This document shows, in pieces, positions 32,984-44,815 of a stretch of 64,000 nt of DNA. Every line of letters begins with the position of its first letter. The stretch's first letter is position 1. Where the stretch lies: contig CM068842.1 of assembly GCA_028554795.2 (NCBI GenBank), positions 25,330,590 to 25,394,589 on the forward strand, in the 5' to 3' direction. Under the pieces are notes generated by a model. That model saw nothing but the letters and a program-made list of their open reading frames with translations, searched no databases and was not told the DNA's origin. The position numbers and the translations under genes were made by a program. This stretch comes from Sinohyriopsis cumingii. Lineage: Eukaryota > Mollusca > Bivalvia > Unionida > Unionidae.

Positions 32984-35761
32984 ATTGTTATTATATGCTC
33001 ATTTTCTTATTCTACCTCGGGCTTAATTATATCAACAAAAATACATTACAAGAAACAAAGTAACTGAAGTTATGCTGTATTCCAAACTAAATACACAAGC
33101 GCAGATTCATCAGTACACATCAACAATATTAATGCGCACGTAACTCCGCCCAGCGAAATCTGAACTTAATCGCGCGGTCGACATCACTTTCGAAAGAAAT
33201 TGTAGTTTTAGTCTACTATAAATTTAAATTTAGAGGCATATTGTGAATGAATGCGCATTGTAACAACTTTTCCATTTGGTCCGGAATGAAAAGATTTCTC
33301 GATTCTACTAATTTTTGTGATTATGGACTGGATTTATCTGTGTCAATTCTAAATGAAGTAACATCTGATTTGTGCAGCGAGGGAGCAGTGTCTTTACTCA
33401 TCTGCGTGTGTGTTTCTGTTCCATCATTGAATGTTTGGAATCATAATGTGGGAAATTTACGACCTCTTTCAATTGTAATTATCAAAAAGACGCCATGGAA
33501 TATAGTATTCATTTCATTTTGAGTGCAATAGGGAGGATGTTATTGCACTTGTAATGTAGATGTGTAATCAAGCTTTAGAACCCATGATATAGCTCATGTA
33601 ATTCGGATTTGCATGAACAAAGAAAGTACATTTGGGGGAAATTCATGATGTAAAACTAAGTGTATTTTTGTCATTCTTATTACCAGCTAAAGAAGACGAG
33701 TTTTCGCCTGGTCACTTGCATGTTATTTGTACGGACCCCTGCAATTGTATGACCTGTCTGACGTCTATCGCTACCTTAATTCCGAAACATGGTATCAAAA
33801 AAGTTAACGCGGAATATTGCAAAGCAGCTTGTATGTGGCAGTCCACGAAACAACCGCTTTTGTTCATTAAGAAACAAATGTAATGAACCACATTACTACT
33901 ACATGACTGCACATGATTTGTTTACAAAGTAGTTCCTAATACACTATGCTACTAGTGGGCACAATTGTCGTGAACGCTTGCGCAATATGAATGTGTTCAA
34001 TATCGTAAAATATTGCACGGCTCTGACAATGTAAAGTTAACGGAGACAAAAATGAGCATACAATAATTTGATTTATTCATTTTTATTTCAAGACTTTAGT
34101 TGCATATTTGTTTAAAATCTGCATCTGATTAATTATAATTAGTATTTAGTAAATATTAATTTAATATGTTGCTCTTCTACTACTGTTCCTCTCTACAATA
34201 TATATGAATAGCAATTTCAGCACAGCAAAACGCACCAAATTCATGCTTGTAAACATTTTAACGGTATCCTTTAGTTTCGTATACACGGCGCTAATTGTAT
34301 TATATTCATTATGTATTGATATATTTAATACTTCTAAAAAACTACATTCATTGAAAGAGAGAGAGAGAGGTTTGTCTTGCCATCGTTTCTCCTATAGTCG
34401 AGATTTTTATTGACACGTGTCAATGCTTCTGAAATACTAATGTATTTTAAATGTTGATAGTGTATTGACCAATTATATAAAATTATAAACCATAGTCATG
34501 CATTAATCGCTTGAGAGTAATATACGTATTTCATGTGTGATATGTTTTATATGTGTAAGTTGACTTGTACTGGTGAATATGTTGTGTATTGTGTAAACAA
34601 GAGGGTTATTTTTAACAATTTAAATATTTTGTTATACTTTTGTTAGAACTTTTTGGTTTCTTTGAACCTGTCAATACTTTTAACGCCGATTGATAGTCAA
34701 AATAACCGTTTTATGACATTATCCGCTGCTGTAAAACGTTCACCACGCCATACTTCTGCAGATATAGGTGTGTAACTTAAAATAGATAAATGACAAAAAT
34801 GTAGAATCATCAGAGATGGTGAGTGAGGCGGATCCAGAAATATCATTTAGCATTGTTTATTAGGAGCTTGAACAAGTATGGGAGGGGTATTTAAGAAGGA
34901 GCCCACGCTAAAAACACCTTTTGCATTTTAAACGTTTCTAGCACATAGTTTCAAGCATCTGACTGTAATGAAAACGTACTCTTCCTTCCAGTTGTTTCAT
35001 GCTCAGTTTCCTTTTGAGAGAGAGGGCTCCGCCCCAACCCCCAACTTGGATCCAGCATCAGGTTGGTAAATTTTTTCCTTGTGGATCTTCCAAAACCATT
35101 TGTTTTCCAAAGGAGAAATTTTCTCTGGAGCAACTTTTCTCCCCTCTCAGATATTTTTATTTTCTCCTGGAGAATTTCTACCTCCCAAAGCCGTTATTTG
35201 TTTTCCAGTGGAGAAACAATACCTTCCCAGTTGGAATAATTACCCAGTTGGAATAATTACTCAGTTGGAATAATTACTCCATAATTTCGGAGTTCAAAAA
35301 TCCCTTTCGTGGAAACACAACTTCTCTTAATCATTATGCATTATTTAGTAAGTAAGGTAGGAGAAAATTATATTATCAGCTTAACTTATTCTATTTATAT
35401 CATGTCACAGTGTGACAAAACTATGTCTGGGAAACAATCACAATTTGAAACGTTAATAAGTTTTCAAGTGTACATGGAAAAATAGGACAGCAGGGAACAA
35501 TTTTGTTATATTATCGGGGCACCTTCTTCCAATGACACGTTCTCCACAGCACAAACTCCGTATTTTTCTAAGTGTTAGTTAATTTAAAAAAGATAAGATA
35601 TTTGTTGACAAGGAGTAAAATGCCAAAGTACAAATTGCAACCAATCTTTATAATAAATCCACCCAGATCCAATTTCTGCTTCAAATCTGAAAAGAAAATA
35701 AAACAATATAAGTGTAGTCGGTTGCAAGAAAGATCTGACGATGTGGTTACTCTTTTGTCGA
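32984..35761. other. Host DNA, no clear gene
   Basis: An ORF at 33632-33883 follows a splice-acceptor-like TTCTTATTACCAG (33676-33688) and encodes a Cys-containing segment (CTDPCNCMTCLTS); it could be a terminal exon, but nothing else supports this. Three tandem 17-bp units CAGTTGGAATAATTAC(C/T) occur at 35228-35278. The remainder is AT-rich. Confidence 0.35.
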
Positions 35762-35767
35762 GTTCTG
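35762..35767. repeat. Left target-site duplication of E3 (GTTCTG)
   Basis: GTTCTG directly precedes the TIR start AGTAGTG and is repeated at 49908-49913 right after the other TIR. Six bases is the length made by Polinton integrases. Confidence 0.93.
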
Positions 35768-36110
35768 AGTAGTGAATAGGGCTACTATAGCCTCAGTGGG
35801 AATTAGCATTACAGACCCCCCTTGGGTCATTTTAGCCTCAAGGGAAATTTAACATGGAGAAAAATCGTGGGTCACTTTAGCCTCAAGGGAATTGAACATG
35901 GGAAATAGTCTTGGGCTACTCTAGCCTCAAGGGGAATTGAACATGGGAAAAAGTCTTGGACCACTCTAGCCTCAAGGGGAATTGAACATGGGGGAATAAA
36001 GTGTGAGTCTATCTAGGGACAAGGGGAATTGAACATATGGAAATTGAACATGGTGGGTCTGTATAGCGTCAAGGGGAATTGAACATGGTGGGATTGTCTA
36101 GGGACAATGA
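35768..36110. repeat. Subterminal tandem repeats, left end of E3
   Basis: About seven imperfect 30-50 bp units containing CTCAAGGGGAATTGAACATG. They are homologous to the E1 terminal repeats at 14885-15128 in inverted orientation. Confidence 0.8.
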
Positions 36111-36808
36111 TGGTAGAGGGTCAAACACAACAGAGACAGAGACATACATACAGTAGTACAAGCGTGAGATTTATATATAAAGCATTACCAAGACCTGAAA
36201 TCTTGATGGGGTGTTCAAAAATTTGCATAATTGTAATGATGCTATAAATAGCTATAATCAAGGAAATGCTCAACGACAAAATGGATGTGACTAAAAGTAA
36301 CGCTAAAATGACGAAATTGTCCCGGAATTTAAAGGAAAATAAACATATCCCCGAAAATTAAGTTACAACGGTTTAGAATAAAATGGATAAAATTAGTAAC
36401 TACTTACAAAATCAACTTGTGTGACGATCGTCGATAAACACCCATGTATCTATTTATAGCTATAATCAGCTAAAATTCCTATGAAATTCCACTATTTATT
36501 TATAGCTCCAACTTGTGGGCTATTCCTTTGGAAAATCCCATTATCTTTTTATAGCCTCAGCTTGAGTGACGTTCCTGTTTATGAACTCTAGTACATATGT
36601 ATAGCTACAACCTGTGGAAATCCCCAAGTCCATATTTATAGTCTCGAAATTTCCAGCGTCAGTGACGTCACTGTACTGAATACTAGGGGATAAGTGTCAA
36701 CAGTGTTGCAAGTGGCTGACCTGAATACGCGCTACTGTAGGTAGGTAGGTAGAATGTATTTGATAGGGATAAAGGGAGTTTTATACAGACAAACAGAGAC
36801 CAATAGAC

Positions 36809-36883
36809 ACACACACACACATACACAAAACGTACGCGCGCAGACATACGCACACACACACACACACACACATACACACACAG
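36809..36883. repeat. (CA)n microsatellite in left TIR
   Basis: CA repeats interrupted by ACGTACGCGCGC; mirrored as (GT)n at 48798-48869 in the right TIR. The ORFs across them are spurious. Confidence 0.8.
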
Positions 36884-37220
36884 AGGGAAGAGGAAAAAAC
36901 AAACCCCAAATATACTATCAACACAGATGGGAGATAATACAAACCCCAAATAAACTATCCACACAAACTACGCGAACGCATACAAACCCCAAATATACTA
37001 TCAACACAGAGTGAAGAAGAAAAAGTTTTTTGAAAGCACCTAAGCCCTCACCTGCAATGACCAACTCTGCCAAACACCTACACCCCACTCCCCACTCCCA
37101 ACACTACAAAACCCATTTAACCCGTTATTTTATGGCATCAGTGTGTGATTTAGGAAACATCAAGACACAAAATGATGGATGAATAGACTGACTATTGTTT
37201 ACGGACTTGCATTCCTAAAG

Positions 37221-37243
37221 AGCGTGCGTGAAGGAAAACATCC
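37221..37243 (-). promoter_or_regulatory. Shared promoter box copy in left TIR
   Basis: On the minus strand GATGTTTTCCTTCACG then CACGCT. Mirrored at 48436-48458. Confidence 0.6.
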
Positions 37244-37451
37244 TTCCATTTCAATTCTAACTAAAACGTGATCCAGAGGGATAGAGAGAGGTGAAAGAGC
37301 ACAATTTCATAAAGTGTGAGTAAAAACAAAACACGCCATCCTTATTATACAATGTCAAGACCAAGAGACACTTACGTTTTCTTTCTGGTCTATTCTCTTT
37401 TAGAAGGTAGTATGAAATTTCACATCAGGGCCAACGCATCGGCTCACATTG

Positions 37452-37844
37452 TCAATTTTTCCATTTCCATGTCTTTACTGGCACGAGTTCTTCATCATCT
37501 TCAATTTCTTCTTCTTCTGAATCCCTTTTCTCTGTTTCGTCTTGTTTCTGTTTCTTCTCTTTTCTCGTAGGGCACTCTGAATTCCAGTGTCCTTTCTCCT
37601 GACAACGATATTAGGTATCTTGACTTTTGTCTCTCTTTCTTAGACGAAGCAGGTATTCTGGAGACAAATACCCATTTACCTTTGTAGATATAGCAAACTT
37701 CATTAGCACACACTTTCGTATGACTCTCATCAAATCAACGACCAAAAGAGTAAGTTTTGTTGCCACTTTCGCCTGTGAATTATGCTTTCGTATGACTTTT
37801 AGCAAATATTTGACCAGCAGGTCGATCTGTGCTGACTCTTCCAT
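37452..37844 (-). pseudogene. Broken zinc-knuckle protein, left TIR copy
   Basis: Mirror copy of the gene described at 47835-48227, with the same in-frame stop. It differs by at least two substitutions (Asp for Glu and Thr for Ala in the translated product). Confidence 0.55.
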
Positions 37845-39028
37845 CTTCTTGATCGTTTGAGAGTGGAATGAATACTCTGACGCTAAGACACTCTCCTTAT
37901 ATACAGGGACCTGCTGCGTATGAAACCTAGTCAAATGTAATTTTGCAACAAGATGAAACGATTTCATTGAGGAAGTAAAAGGCAATGATGTACCGTATCG
38001 CCTCACACAAAACCTGAAGTGTTAGCTCAGATCCGTGTCAGCGATTTCGAAGACGACATAACTGAGCTTTCATCAATGCTCTCCATTTATACCACAAAAC
38101 CACGAGTCCTGATTCACGCCAAAAGAAATTTCGTTCGGTCCATAAAAAATAGTATCACATCTGAGAAACGCAAAAACGAACTTCCAGAAAACTGAGAACG
38201 ACGGCTTACACCTACAACGTGAAATGTATGAGTTCAAGTAGTGCGTAAAACTTAGTCAAATTAAATTTTTATAGTCAAGACGAAACGATCTCTTTTCGAA
38301 GAAGAAAGCAGACACCAAGCGACAATGGCGATCCGTGTCACACAACACTTTTCAAAATGTATATGATCAGAGGTTTGTTCTAGCGATCTGCACGGTTAAA
38401 TTAAATGTTGATGTATTTTGCAATAAGACGGACACAATTTCCATGGGATCGCCCATGGAACCATTGTTCGTGCATTAGTTTAAATTTTTAAAATATTTTT
38501 TTTATATAAATCGCCTATAGGATAGACCCAGTAAAGCATGGCCATTCTCGTCACTGTGTGAATAGCTACCCAAGTCAATTCGAAGTGAACGCGGTAAGAA
38601 AATAAGTATAGCCAATGAAATGGCTTACAACGGGTGATGCATTGTTTTGTTCTAGGACTGTGTGGCATAATAATCCCTATGTTCTTGCGTTGTTACCATT
38701 ACAGTGCAGACAGACTGAAATGTGAACTTACAAGCCCTCTTTGTGTGTGTGTTGTACCATTTCTTCTTACCACATCAAAATACTGAGCGTCACAGTATTG
38801 GTTCGCGTTTTCAAGCTGACCATTTTTTTTATATCTCACTTAAACATTTTAACGTAAACACTCACACTCACATCGGTAGAGTCAGAACAGACGTGTTACA
38901 GTACTGAGGGGCATGTTATCTTTTTTTTTTCAAACTAATAAATTTGGGGTTTGTATGAAGTAAAGAACCGAAAGTACAGTGAAACTCAAGGATGATGACC
39001 CAATCTGTCTGTCTATTGATGCGTGTAT

Positions 39029-39304
39029 TTACTTAAGAAGACATATGACCTCTAAAACACAAAGAGATACGGCAAGCATGATTAGAATGAACATAACGAT
39101 GTTTTCCTTCACGCCCGTGTAATTTAGAGTTTCAATCATCTTTGAAAACAAACTTGGTCTCCTTTTGTAGGACTTGAAATAAAAAAAAACCTGAAAAAAT
39201 CTTAAGCACTTTGCTATAGATAATTTCATCAACAGACTAAACAACATAAATGCCGTTACAACACTAGAAAGCCTTAAATCTTCTATCAAAAAGAAATGCA
39301 TCAA
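39029..39304 (-). CDS. Short ORF with two hydrophobic segments, left TIR copy
   Basis: A 90-codon ORF (ATG at 39301) with SSVVTAFMLFSLLMKL and ENIVMFILIMLAVSLCVLE as possible membrane spans. The mirror copy is at 46377-46649. A promoter-box copy (39098-39117) lies inside it on the opposite strand, so the ORF may be fortuitous. Confidence 0.25.
   Translation of the reverse strand: MMHFFLIEDLRLSSVVTAFMLFSLLMKLSIAKCLRFFQVFFYFKSYKRRPSLFSKMIETLNYTGVKENIVMFILIMLAVSLCVLEVICLLK
39098..39117 (+). promoter_or_regulatory. Shared promoter box copy in left TIR, inner
   Basis: GATGTTTTCCTTCACG then CCCG on the + strand. Mirrored at 46561-46580. No clear gene follows it. Confidence 0.5.
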
Positions 39305-40296
39305 AAAATTAAAGATTAACGATAACTAACCAATGAAACCGAATTTAACAAAGGCAGTGACATGTGAAGAAATGTCTCTCACTTTGGAAAGGTAGGCGAA
39401 TGTACTCTGTCATGCACCATCAACTTGAAAAAAAATTATAAACAGAGAGAAACCTGAATTCAAAATTCAGTTGTTTTTTTCTTCAAAATTGTTTCGTTTC
39501 TTTTTTCTTTTTTTGGAACAAATCTAAGCACTGATATAGAGTGGAAAAGGGAAAATGCACATACAAGCTTTGATATTTCTGAAAAAATGAGGGGATATTC
39601 CTAACGTTCATAACCAAATATGGACTTGGACTTGTCTGTGACTTATCCACAAAACAAGATGTACATATTTCTGGTCAAGCTGCAAGTGTGTGCGTGTTTT
39701 TGAAAATGGTAAAAATGGGATATACAATTTTCTCGTGACACTTATAAAGTGAAGAGTCTGTGCAAGTGTCAAAAGCCAAAGTCATATAAGTTTTGCATTT
39801 TGTACGGCTTGTAAAGATTTCCACTTTAGAAAATGTGAAGTATCACAAGTTATTATCGCAAACAGAAGTGGAACATAGGGGCTTGCAAGAAAGAAAATAA
39901 CCCAGACAGTTGGTGTCATCGAGAGTGCTAGAGACGGTACCCGAACTTGCTTGCTTGCTTACTTGAATTAAAGTGATTTTCGCTCTAATGGAGCATATAT
40001 CACTGGTTTAATAACGCACCGCGTGATTTTTAATTACTCCTAGGGAAGGAAAGAGAGCCTCATCTCCCAGGCTTTTATGTACTCACAGACTACTTTTAAA
40101 TTTAGCCACTCAGGTGTAGGACTAACTAGTCCTTAACAACCTGACTGAAAGGCTTTAAACATGAGTGGGAATAGTCTCACCACACACTCATTTTTCTGTC
40201 CGAGCGCGGTAAAGGAGGAAAAAGGTGCTCAAAAAGACAGCCATGGGTGTTAAGTACTCAACAAAACGCTAGCCCGTACTTATTTCAAATCAAGTC

Positions 40297-41135
40297 CCGT
40301 TTTTGCTAATGGACAGTAAAAAGTACCAATAATGTGTTAACCACTTGTGCAATTAGTTCAAATCTAACGAGTCTGTTAAATTTCCTACTTCCTAACATAT
40401 CTATCTAATATTAGTACTTAGTGTACATAAAAATAGCCATAGTGAGCTTATTTAAATTATTATGTCTAAGAGACATATACCAGTTTGGTCACTGTTAGGT
40501 TTAAAAAGTTAAATTTGTTGCGGTGTTCCAAAGGGTCAAGTTTGTTTCGAGAATAATTTAGTCAAGGAGGGATACCAAGCCAAATATGGTTCCCTATTTA
40601 ATAAAAAGCAATCTTTTGGAGCCCTAAAAAAGGTTGTTTTTTCTATTAGAAGGTAACACGTCTCTCTTTTGCTTTCACGTTCTTTCCTGCACTCCTAGTC
40701 TCATGATTCTTGGTATCAGGAAATGCATAGCCATGATGGGCGGCAATGTAAGCAGCGGCTTCTACCAGTTGACTGAGGGGCTATCCAGTGTAGGTTTGTC
40801 TGTAGAATTGGGGAAGAACTCTGACCCTAATCCCCATTGAGAAGGTCTTGGTTTAAAGGTGTCTAGAGATTTGTAGGCAACGAATTGTATGGCTCTAATA
40901 AACTGCCCTGCTTTGTTGACGTCATACAATGCTTGATCTAGTCCCATTTCGGTGTACTTCTCAACGAGGGTCAGCGTCCCCCTCTTCCTCCTCAACCGCC
41001 TCAATTTCCTCTTCTAGTTCTGATACTAATTCTTTAGTTGAGGTAGATAGTTTCAAGTCCGCTGCTATGGTGTCTGTCGCTGTTATTGTTGTTGTGGTTG
41101 TTCTTTCAGCTGAGATTGCCTGTAGTATCGGAGTA
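40297..41135 (-). pseudogene. E3 accessory gene, 3' part, interrupted by a SINE
   Basis: The minus-strand sequence from 41135 to about 40650 keeps long open stretches: an acidic segment (VSELEEEIEAVEEEEGD), then VEKYTEMGLDQALYDVNKAGQFIRA and FKPRPSQWGLGSEFFP to 40762. The part at 41408-41690 is probably its 5' half, displaced by the SINE. At least one frameshift or stop lies near 40960. No family recognised; it vaguely resembles Gag-like helical proteins. The segment 40297-40640 has no ORF. The upstream region matches the E1 spacer at 13391-13411, where this gene is absent. Confidence 0.4.
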
Positions 41136-41147
41136 AGAAAAGAACGT

Positions 41148-41395
41148 TGTTGTTGTTGTAGGGTTTAACGCCATTTTTCAGCACGCGATAGGCTATACAT
41201 GGCGGCCAGTATTAATGGTGGAGGACGAACCTGGGAAAAACCCGGAAAGAACCACCGACCCACGAGAAGCTACTGGCAAGCTTTCTCACATACCCACATT
41301 AGCCGAATCCGAGACTCGAACCCACGCAGACAAAGGTGGGATGACAGTGATCCGTAACGGAGAGCGCTTTAGACCACTCGGCCACTCGGGGCCCC
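41148..41395 (-). mobile_element. tRNA-derived SINE with 12-bp target duplication
   Basis: On the minus strand the head is CCCCGAGTGGCCGAGTGGTC (A-box region), with the B-box GGGTTCGAGTCTC about 60 nt later and a (CAA)n tail. Direct repeats AGAAAAGAACGT at 41136-41147 and 41396-41407 are perfect. It interrupts an E3 gene, so it arrived after E3. Confidence 0.88.
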
Positions 41396-41407
41396 AGAAA
41401 AGAACGT

Positions 41408-41690
41408 AGTGCCTCCGATAATTACATTTGAGTTTGCCATACCGTTTGTCTAACATAATTGGCCCTTTGTTTTGCCACCACTCTTTCCGGGGCAGGTTGT
41501 TTGTTAGGTATAGTCGGCTGTTGACTAGATGTTATTTGTGTTCTCGAGGTGGGTGGAGTGCTAACTGGCTAGGTCTGCATTTCTTGCTCCCGCTACTGTT
41601 GCGTATATTTCTTCCCTCCACACCGAGTTCTGGGCCTAATTCTTTTAATTTCGTTGTACCCGAACTTACATTATCCATATTATCACCAAC
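41408..41690 (-). pseudogene. E3 accessory gene, 5' part
   Basis: Minus-strand ATG near 41679 (MDNVSSGTTKLKELGPE), open with a GCRPSQLALHPPREHK-type stretch to about 41532. Another frame then continues (QQPTIPNKQPAPERVV) to 41410. Frames are shifted. The upstream leader contains AAAAAAGTGAGTGAGTGTTTC, shared with E1. Confidence 0.35.
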
Positions 41691-41871
41691 AAAAAAAAAC
41701 CGCACAAACCTAAAAGAAACACTCACTCACTTTTTTACAGAACATCACTATTTTTAAAATTTTGATAAGCGACGGAAACGAAGGACTTAGAGTCGCACTT
41801 TCTAACCAAGATAAAGAAATCATGTGCTGATAGACTCACTTCTGTATTTTTTCTTCTAACTGACTAACATA

Positions 41872-42309
41872 TCATAGACAATGGAATGTTATTTCTTTTC
41901 GAGAGTATGGGGTAGCCCTGAAATTTTTTTTTTGGAACTTGAAGCTATGGCGATCGCTTATGTTATAAGATGGCGGCCTCCTCTGACGACAGGCTTTCTC
42001 ACAGGATAAGGTCTGCTTCTTCGGAAAAGAGAAGAAGAACTCTTTGGTGTCGATACAACTGTTGACAAAGCCTCTGTCAGGTTCATGCTGCTGCTGTTGC
42101 TGCTCTCTCTGCTGTTTATGAAGTCTGTACTTCTCCATCCATTCTTCTTTCTCCTTCTTGAATTCCTCCTTGAAGAGCTCTTCTTTCAGGTCTTCAGTGA
42201 CTTTTAGCATTCTCACATTTTCTATCTCTTCTGGCTTCGGTATCAGACTGTGTCTGACCCTATGCAAATTCACGTAGGCTTCGTTTAGCTTAGCTAGTTT
42301 GGAGCGCAT
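41872..42309 (-). CDS. Charged helical/polyQ protein, E3 copy
   Basis: Minus strand from the ATG at 42309 (MRSKLAKLNEAYVNLHRV). The first ~110 residues are homologous to the E1 gene at 12697, but the Gln tract is short and interrupted (QQREQQQQQ). The C-terminus diverges by a frameshift after FFFSFPKK, and the ORF reads through the place of the 3' stem-loop. The loop's 5' arm is replaced by an A-run, so both protein end and RNA signal are damaged. The promoter box lies at 42375-42397. Confidence 0.55.
   Translation of the reverse strand: MRSKLAKLNEAYVNLHRVRHSLIPKPEEIENVRMLKVTEDLKEELFKEEFKKEKEEWMEKYRLHKQQREQQQQQHEPDRGFVNSCIDTKEFFFSFPKKQTLSCEKACRQRRPPSYNISDRHSFKFQKKNFRATPYSRKEITFHCL
41897..41930 (-). 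terminator. Degenerate histone-type 3' stem-loop of E3
   Basis: On the minus strand TTTCAGGGCTACCCCATACT + CTCGAAAAGAAATAAC retains the loop, 3' arm, ACCC flank and purine element. The 5' arm is replaced by A residues, so no stem can form. Confidence 0.55.
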
Positions 42310-42374
42310 CTTCGTAGGAGGATGAGTTAACAATGGATGGGCAGACTGGAAACTTCCCCGGTTCTTAAAGTCAA

Positions 42375-42397
42375 AGCGCGGACGTGAAGGAAAACAT
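42375..42397 (-). promoter_or_regulatory. Shared promoter box, E3 polyQ gene
   Basis: Minus strand: AATGTTTTCCTTCACG then TCCGCGC, followed by TTTAAG, as in E1 cassette 1. Confidence 0.68.
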
Positions 42398-42638
42398 TAC
42401 TACACGGTTTTCTAGCCGGAACGTTCAAATAGTGTTATGGGAGGGATAGAGAGAAGTTAAAGAGCATGAATCAAGATTCCTATAGCCAAATAAACCACGA
42501 AGGCATTTTTTTCTTCAAAACACAACATTTTTTTATTCATACTAACAAACAACTCTAACATTTTTTTTAACAATAATCCAACACTATAACATCAAACATT
42601 TTTTTTCAAATACCAAACATTTTTTTTCAATTCACACT
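42398..42638 (-). terminator. 3' region of E3 structural block
   Basis: AT-rich; minus-strand AATAAA at 42532-42537, homologous to E1 12377-12607. Confidence 0.5.
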
Positions 42639-43199
42639 CTACTTTAAACAGGGCTGACAATGCTGTGAATGAAATTGTGATTTCCACTGTCGGAAGTCAT
42701 TAGGCCATTGATGGACACTACGTTTCCTAGTTAGAGACAAAAGATAAGCATACTGGTCACAAAACCATCGATGTACTTTCACATCGTTTCTAGAAGAATG
42801 ACGAGCATCAAAATGAGTCACTAAATGTTCTAAAGAATAGCCCAGGCTGCAATGATGCAGAAAATACACACAGTACTGTCCACACACCAAGGAATATGTG
42901 CCTTGTTATTTCACATTATTGAATCGTGCGGTCTGAGCATTTCTTCTCATAAAGTCAATGATATCGTCTTCCAAAGGGGGCAGTCCATAGGAATCAAAAT
43001 ATTCCACACATCCTTCTTGAGGAAAGTAGACGGCTACCCAGTGGGTTCCTGGGAGATGACTGTCGTCCGTGTTGATCACATAAGCTTGATGGTTTTGAGG
43101 TGTGCAATGAGGGAGTTCATCTTTAGCACAGACGACAGGATTCCAAGAAGCAGTGTACAAACTGTGGTTCAAAAGGTAATAAAGTTCTCAGGTATCCAT
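42639..43199 (-). pseudogene. Adenain-like protease, E3 copy with two stops
   Basis: Homologous over its length to the E1 protease. Starting at 43199, the fourth codon is TGA (43188-43190; TGG in E1). A TAA lies at about 42903-42905 where E1 has TTA. The His block GTHWVAVYF, Asp block EYFDSYG and Cys block VCGQYC are still present. No frameshift was noticed, so the decay is recent. Confidence 0.85.
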
Positions 43200-43213
43200 T
43201 TTTTTTTTCTTCT

Positions 43214-43719
43214 TCACAGGTAATGATAAGTGGTCAATTCGATCCTGACTTTTTGCTTGAAAATATCTGACAAGTAACCGTTTCTTCGCCTTGTCTCCCA
43301 ACTCTGATCCAACAGAGCTTCGATGCGATGGATCTCTTGAGTTGTTAATGGAGGACAATAATGTTCAAGCAAGCCTTTATACCACTGTTGTAACACGTCT
43401 TCTTCCGAGACGAGACTCCAAGCTTGGTCCAGATATTCGTCCAATTTTTCTTCTTGACTCAGCATCAGGCATTTATCGTGTTGAATTTGACTGGGATGAT
43501 CGTTATGACATCCATAGCAATCTTTCTTGATCAATTCCTTAATTTTTTTCTGTCAAGACTATAGCATAACAGGAAACTAAATGTGATTCTTGTTCTGGCC
43601 ATCTAGACTTCATCATGATGACTTCTTCGTCTTTGTCTTGGGATTCTCCTTCCTCGGGGATCTTCACATTCCATGTCCAAAGAATCCCTACTATACAAAC
43701 ATTGATAAAAATCTTCCAT
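43214..43719 (-). pseudogene. Helper ORF between MCP and protease, E3 copy
   Basis: Homologue of the E1 gene at 11282. The last 106 codons (43534-43214) are open and conserved, including CYGCHNDHPSQIQHDKC and IFKQKVRIELTTYHYL. The 5' part (43719-43540) is broken by an early frameshift and others near the LTEKN segment. Confidence 0.65.
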
Positions 43720-43724
43720 GACTT

Positions 43725-43894
43725 CTAATAGTCTAGAATGACTTCTCTCAAACTGTTGGTTTATATCGTATTGTCCAATTCAGCATACAGGAGGACGTTC
43801 ACTGTATTATCTGCGCGTAGATTTTCTGCAAACTGAAATTCCACACGCATCTGGCCGGATTTTATAGGGTGAAAATGTCCCTCCTCGCTGTCTT
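43725..43894 (-). pseudogene. Major capsid protein, C-terminal remnant in E3
   Basis: Minus strand, about 55 codons matching the end of the E1 MCP (GHFHPIKSGQMRVEFQFA, VNVLLYAELDNTI, NSLREVILDY) with one TAA (Glu in E1). It abuts the penton stop, so about 1.25 kb of MCP and the whole core-protein gene were deleted between them. Confidence 0.8.
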
Positions 43895-43897
43895 GAC

Positions 43898-44815
43898 TTA
43901 CAATTCGTTAGAGAACCGTTTTGGAAAATGGAGTTTCACTGTAACTTTCCCTTTGGAGAATGGAATATTTTGTCCCAGATCTCCTTTTATAGCAATGTTG
44001 ACAGTGTCTAAATACGACTTACTGACGGGCAAATAGTGAGGATGTACAAATTCACGGTGTACGTGATAGGTGTTTGCACCTTCCTGGTCACTGTTTGTGG
44101 TACTATCCACTTTGAAAGGAATGACACGCAGTAACGGAACAGAGGTGTGTCCCACCACGTTGTACTCCACCACATCGGAATACACAAAGATCAAATTAAG
44201 TCCTTGGTTCAGTTCTACCGGGTTTCCAAAAGCTCTGTAAAAATCCATATTACTTTTGATCTTGGGGCTCATATTGTTTGCGACCATTTCTGCATGTCCA
44301 CCCAAAATTTCAAACAAACTACCATTGAACCAGAGTGACAATGTGTCCGTATCTTGAAATTTGATCACGAGACGATGAGCCACTTTATGGTACTCAATCT
44401 TCACACTTTTTTTGGCTCTGTTCAGTGCTTTGCCAAAGGCTAAGTTGAACCTGTCCGCAATAGTGTCCACCAAATGTTCACCACTAAAATAATAACCTGA
44501 AGGAATTTTCAAGGTGTAGATAATGAAGGCTGGATTGCTGGCTGGTCTTGTGTCCCCTAAAAACCCTATTTTGTTGATTTCTTCCTCCAATTGGGCATTC
44601 AGGATTTCCACCTCGAAAGTGTTTTGCTTTTCGGTGATGTTTTTGATTTGTGTTGGGTGAATGATTTCCACTAAAGCCACTTCCCAATGGGCTTCGTGAT
44701 CTAACTGGATGGTCTGAGGTAATTTGACCGTGTAACAGCATAACGTGTTCTTGGGAAACACCTCCATGGAACTGTCACTGGGTAAGGTTAAGTAAAATTG
44801 GTTGTTATTGCTCAT
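43898..44815 (-). CDS. Penton-like minor capsid protein, E3 copy
   Basis: 305 residues, intact. It shares the MSNNNQFYLTLPSDSSMEVF start, the WEVALVEIIHPTQ block, GYYFSGEHLVDTIADRF and the VKLHFPKRF end with the E1 penton. The central part (residues ~75-190) is more divergent, as expected for the exposed vertex region. It is linked by ATGA to the upstream membrane-protein gene. It is one of the few intact genes in E3. Confidence 0.88.
   Translation of the reverse strand: MSNNNQFYLTLPSDSSMEVFPKNTLCCYTVKLPQTIQLDHEAHWEVALVEIIHPTQIKNITEKQNTFEVEILNAQLEEEINKIGFLGDTRPASNPAFIIYTLKIPSGYYFSGEHLVDTIADRFNLAFGKALNRAKKSVKIEYHKVAHRLVIKFQDTDTLSLWFNGSLFEILGGHAEMVANNMSPKIKSNMDFYRAFGNPVELNQGLNLIFVYSDVVEYNVVGHTSVPLLRVIPFKVDSTTNSDQEGANTYHVHREFVHPHYLPVSKSYLDTVNIAIKGDLGQNIPFSKGKVTVKLHFPKRFSNEL

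Larger units (their letters stand above)
35768..40296. repeat. Left terminal inverted repeat of E3
   Basis: Reverse complement of 45383-49907 with only a handful of mismatches noticed (for example near 36325, 36493, 36698, 37731). The inner boundary is at CAAATCAAGTC. The outermost ~340 bp hold the subterminal repeats (CAAGGGGAATTGAACATG units). Confidence 0.93.

Noticed and set aside
33632..33883. ORF after a splice-acceptor-like sequence as a host terminal exon.
   Set aside because: No second exon, no recognisable domain and no conservation evidence.
36683..37014. ORFs over the (CA)n/(GT)n tracts in the TIRs.
   Set aside because: Low-complexity microsatellite translation, no promoter or family support.
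40634..40840. Plus-strand ORF in the E3 core.
   Set aside because: It is antisense to the longer minus-strand open stretch with more protein-like composition.
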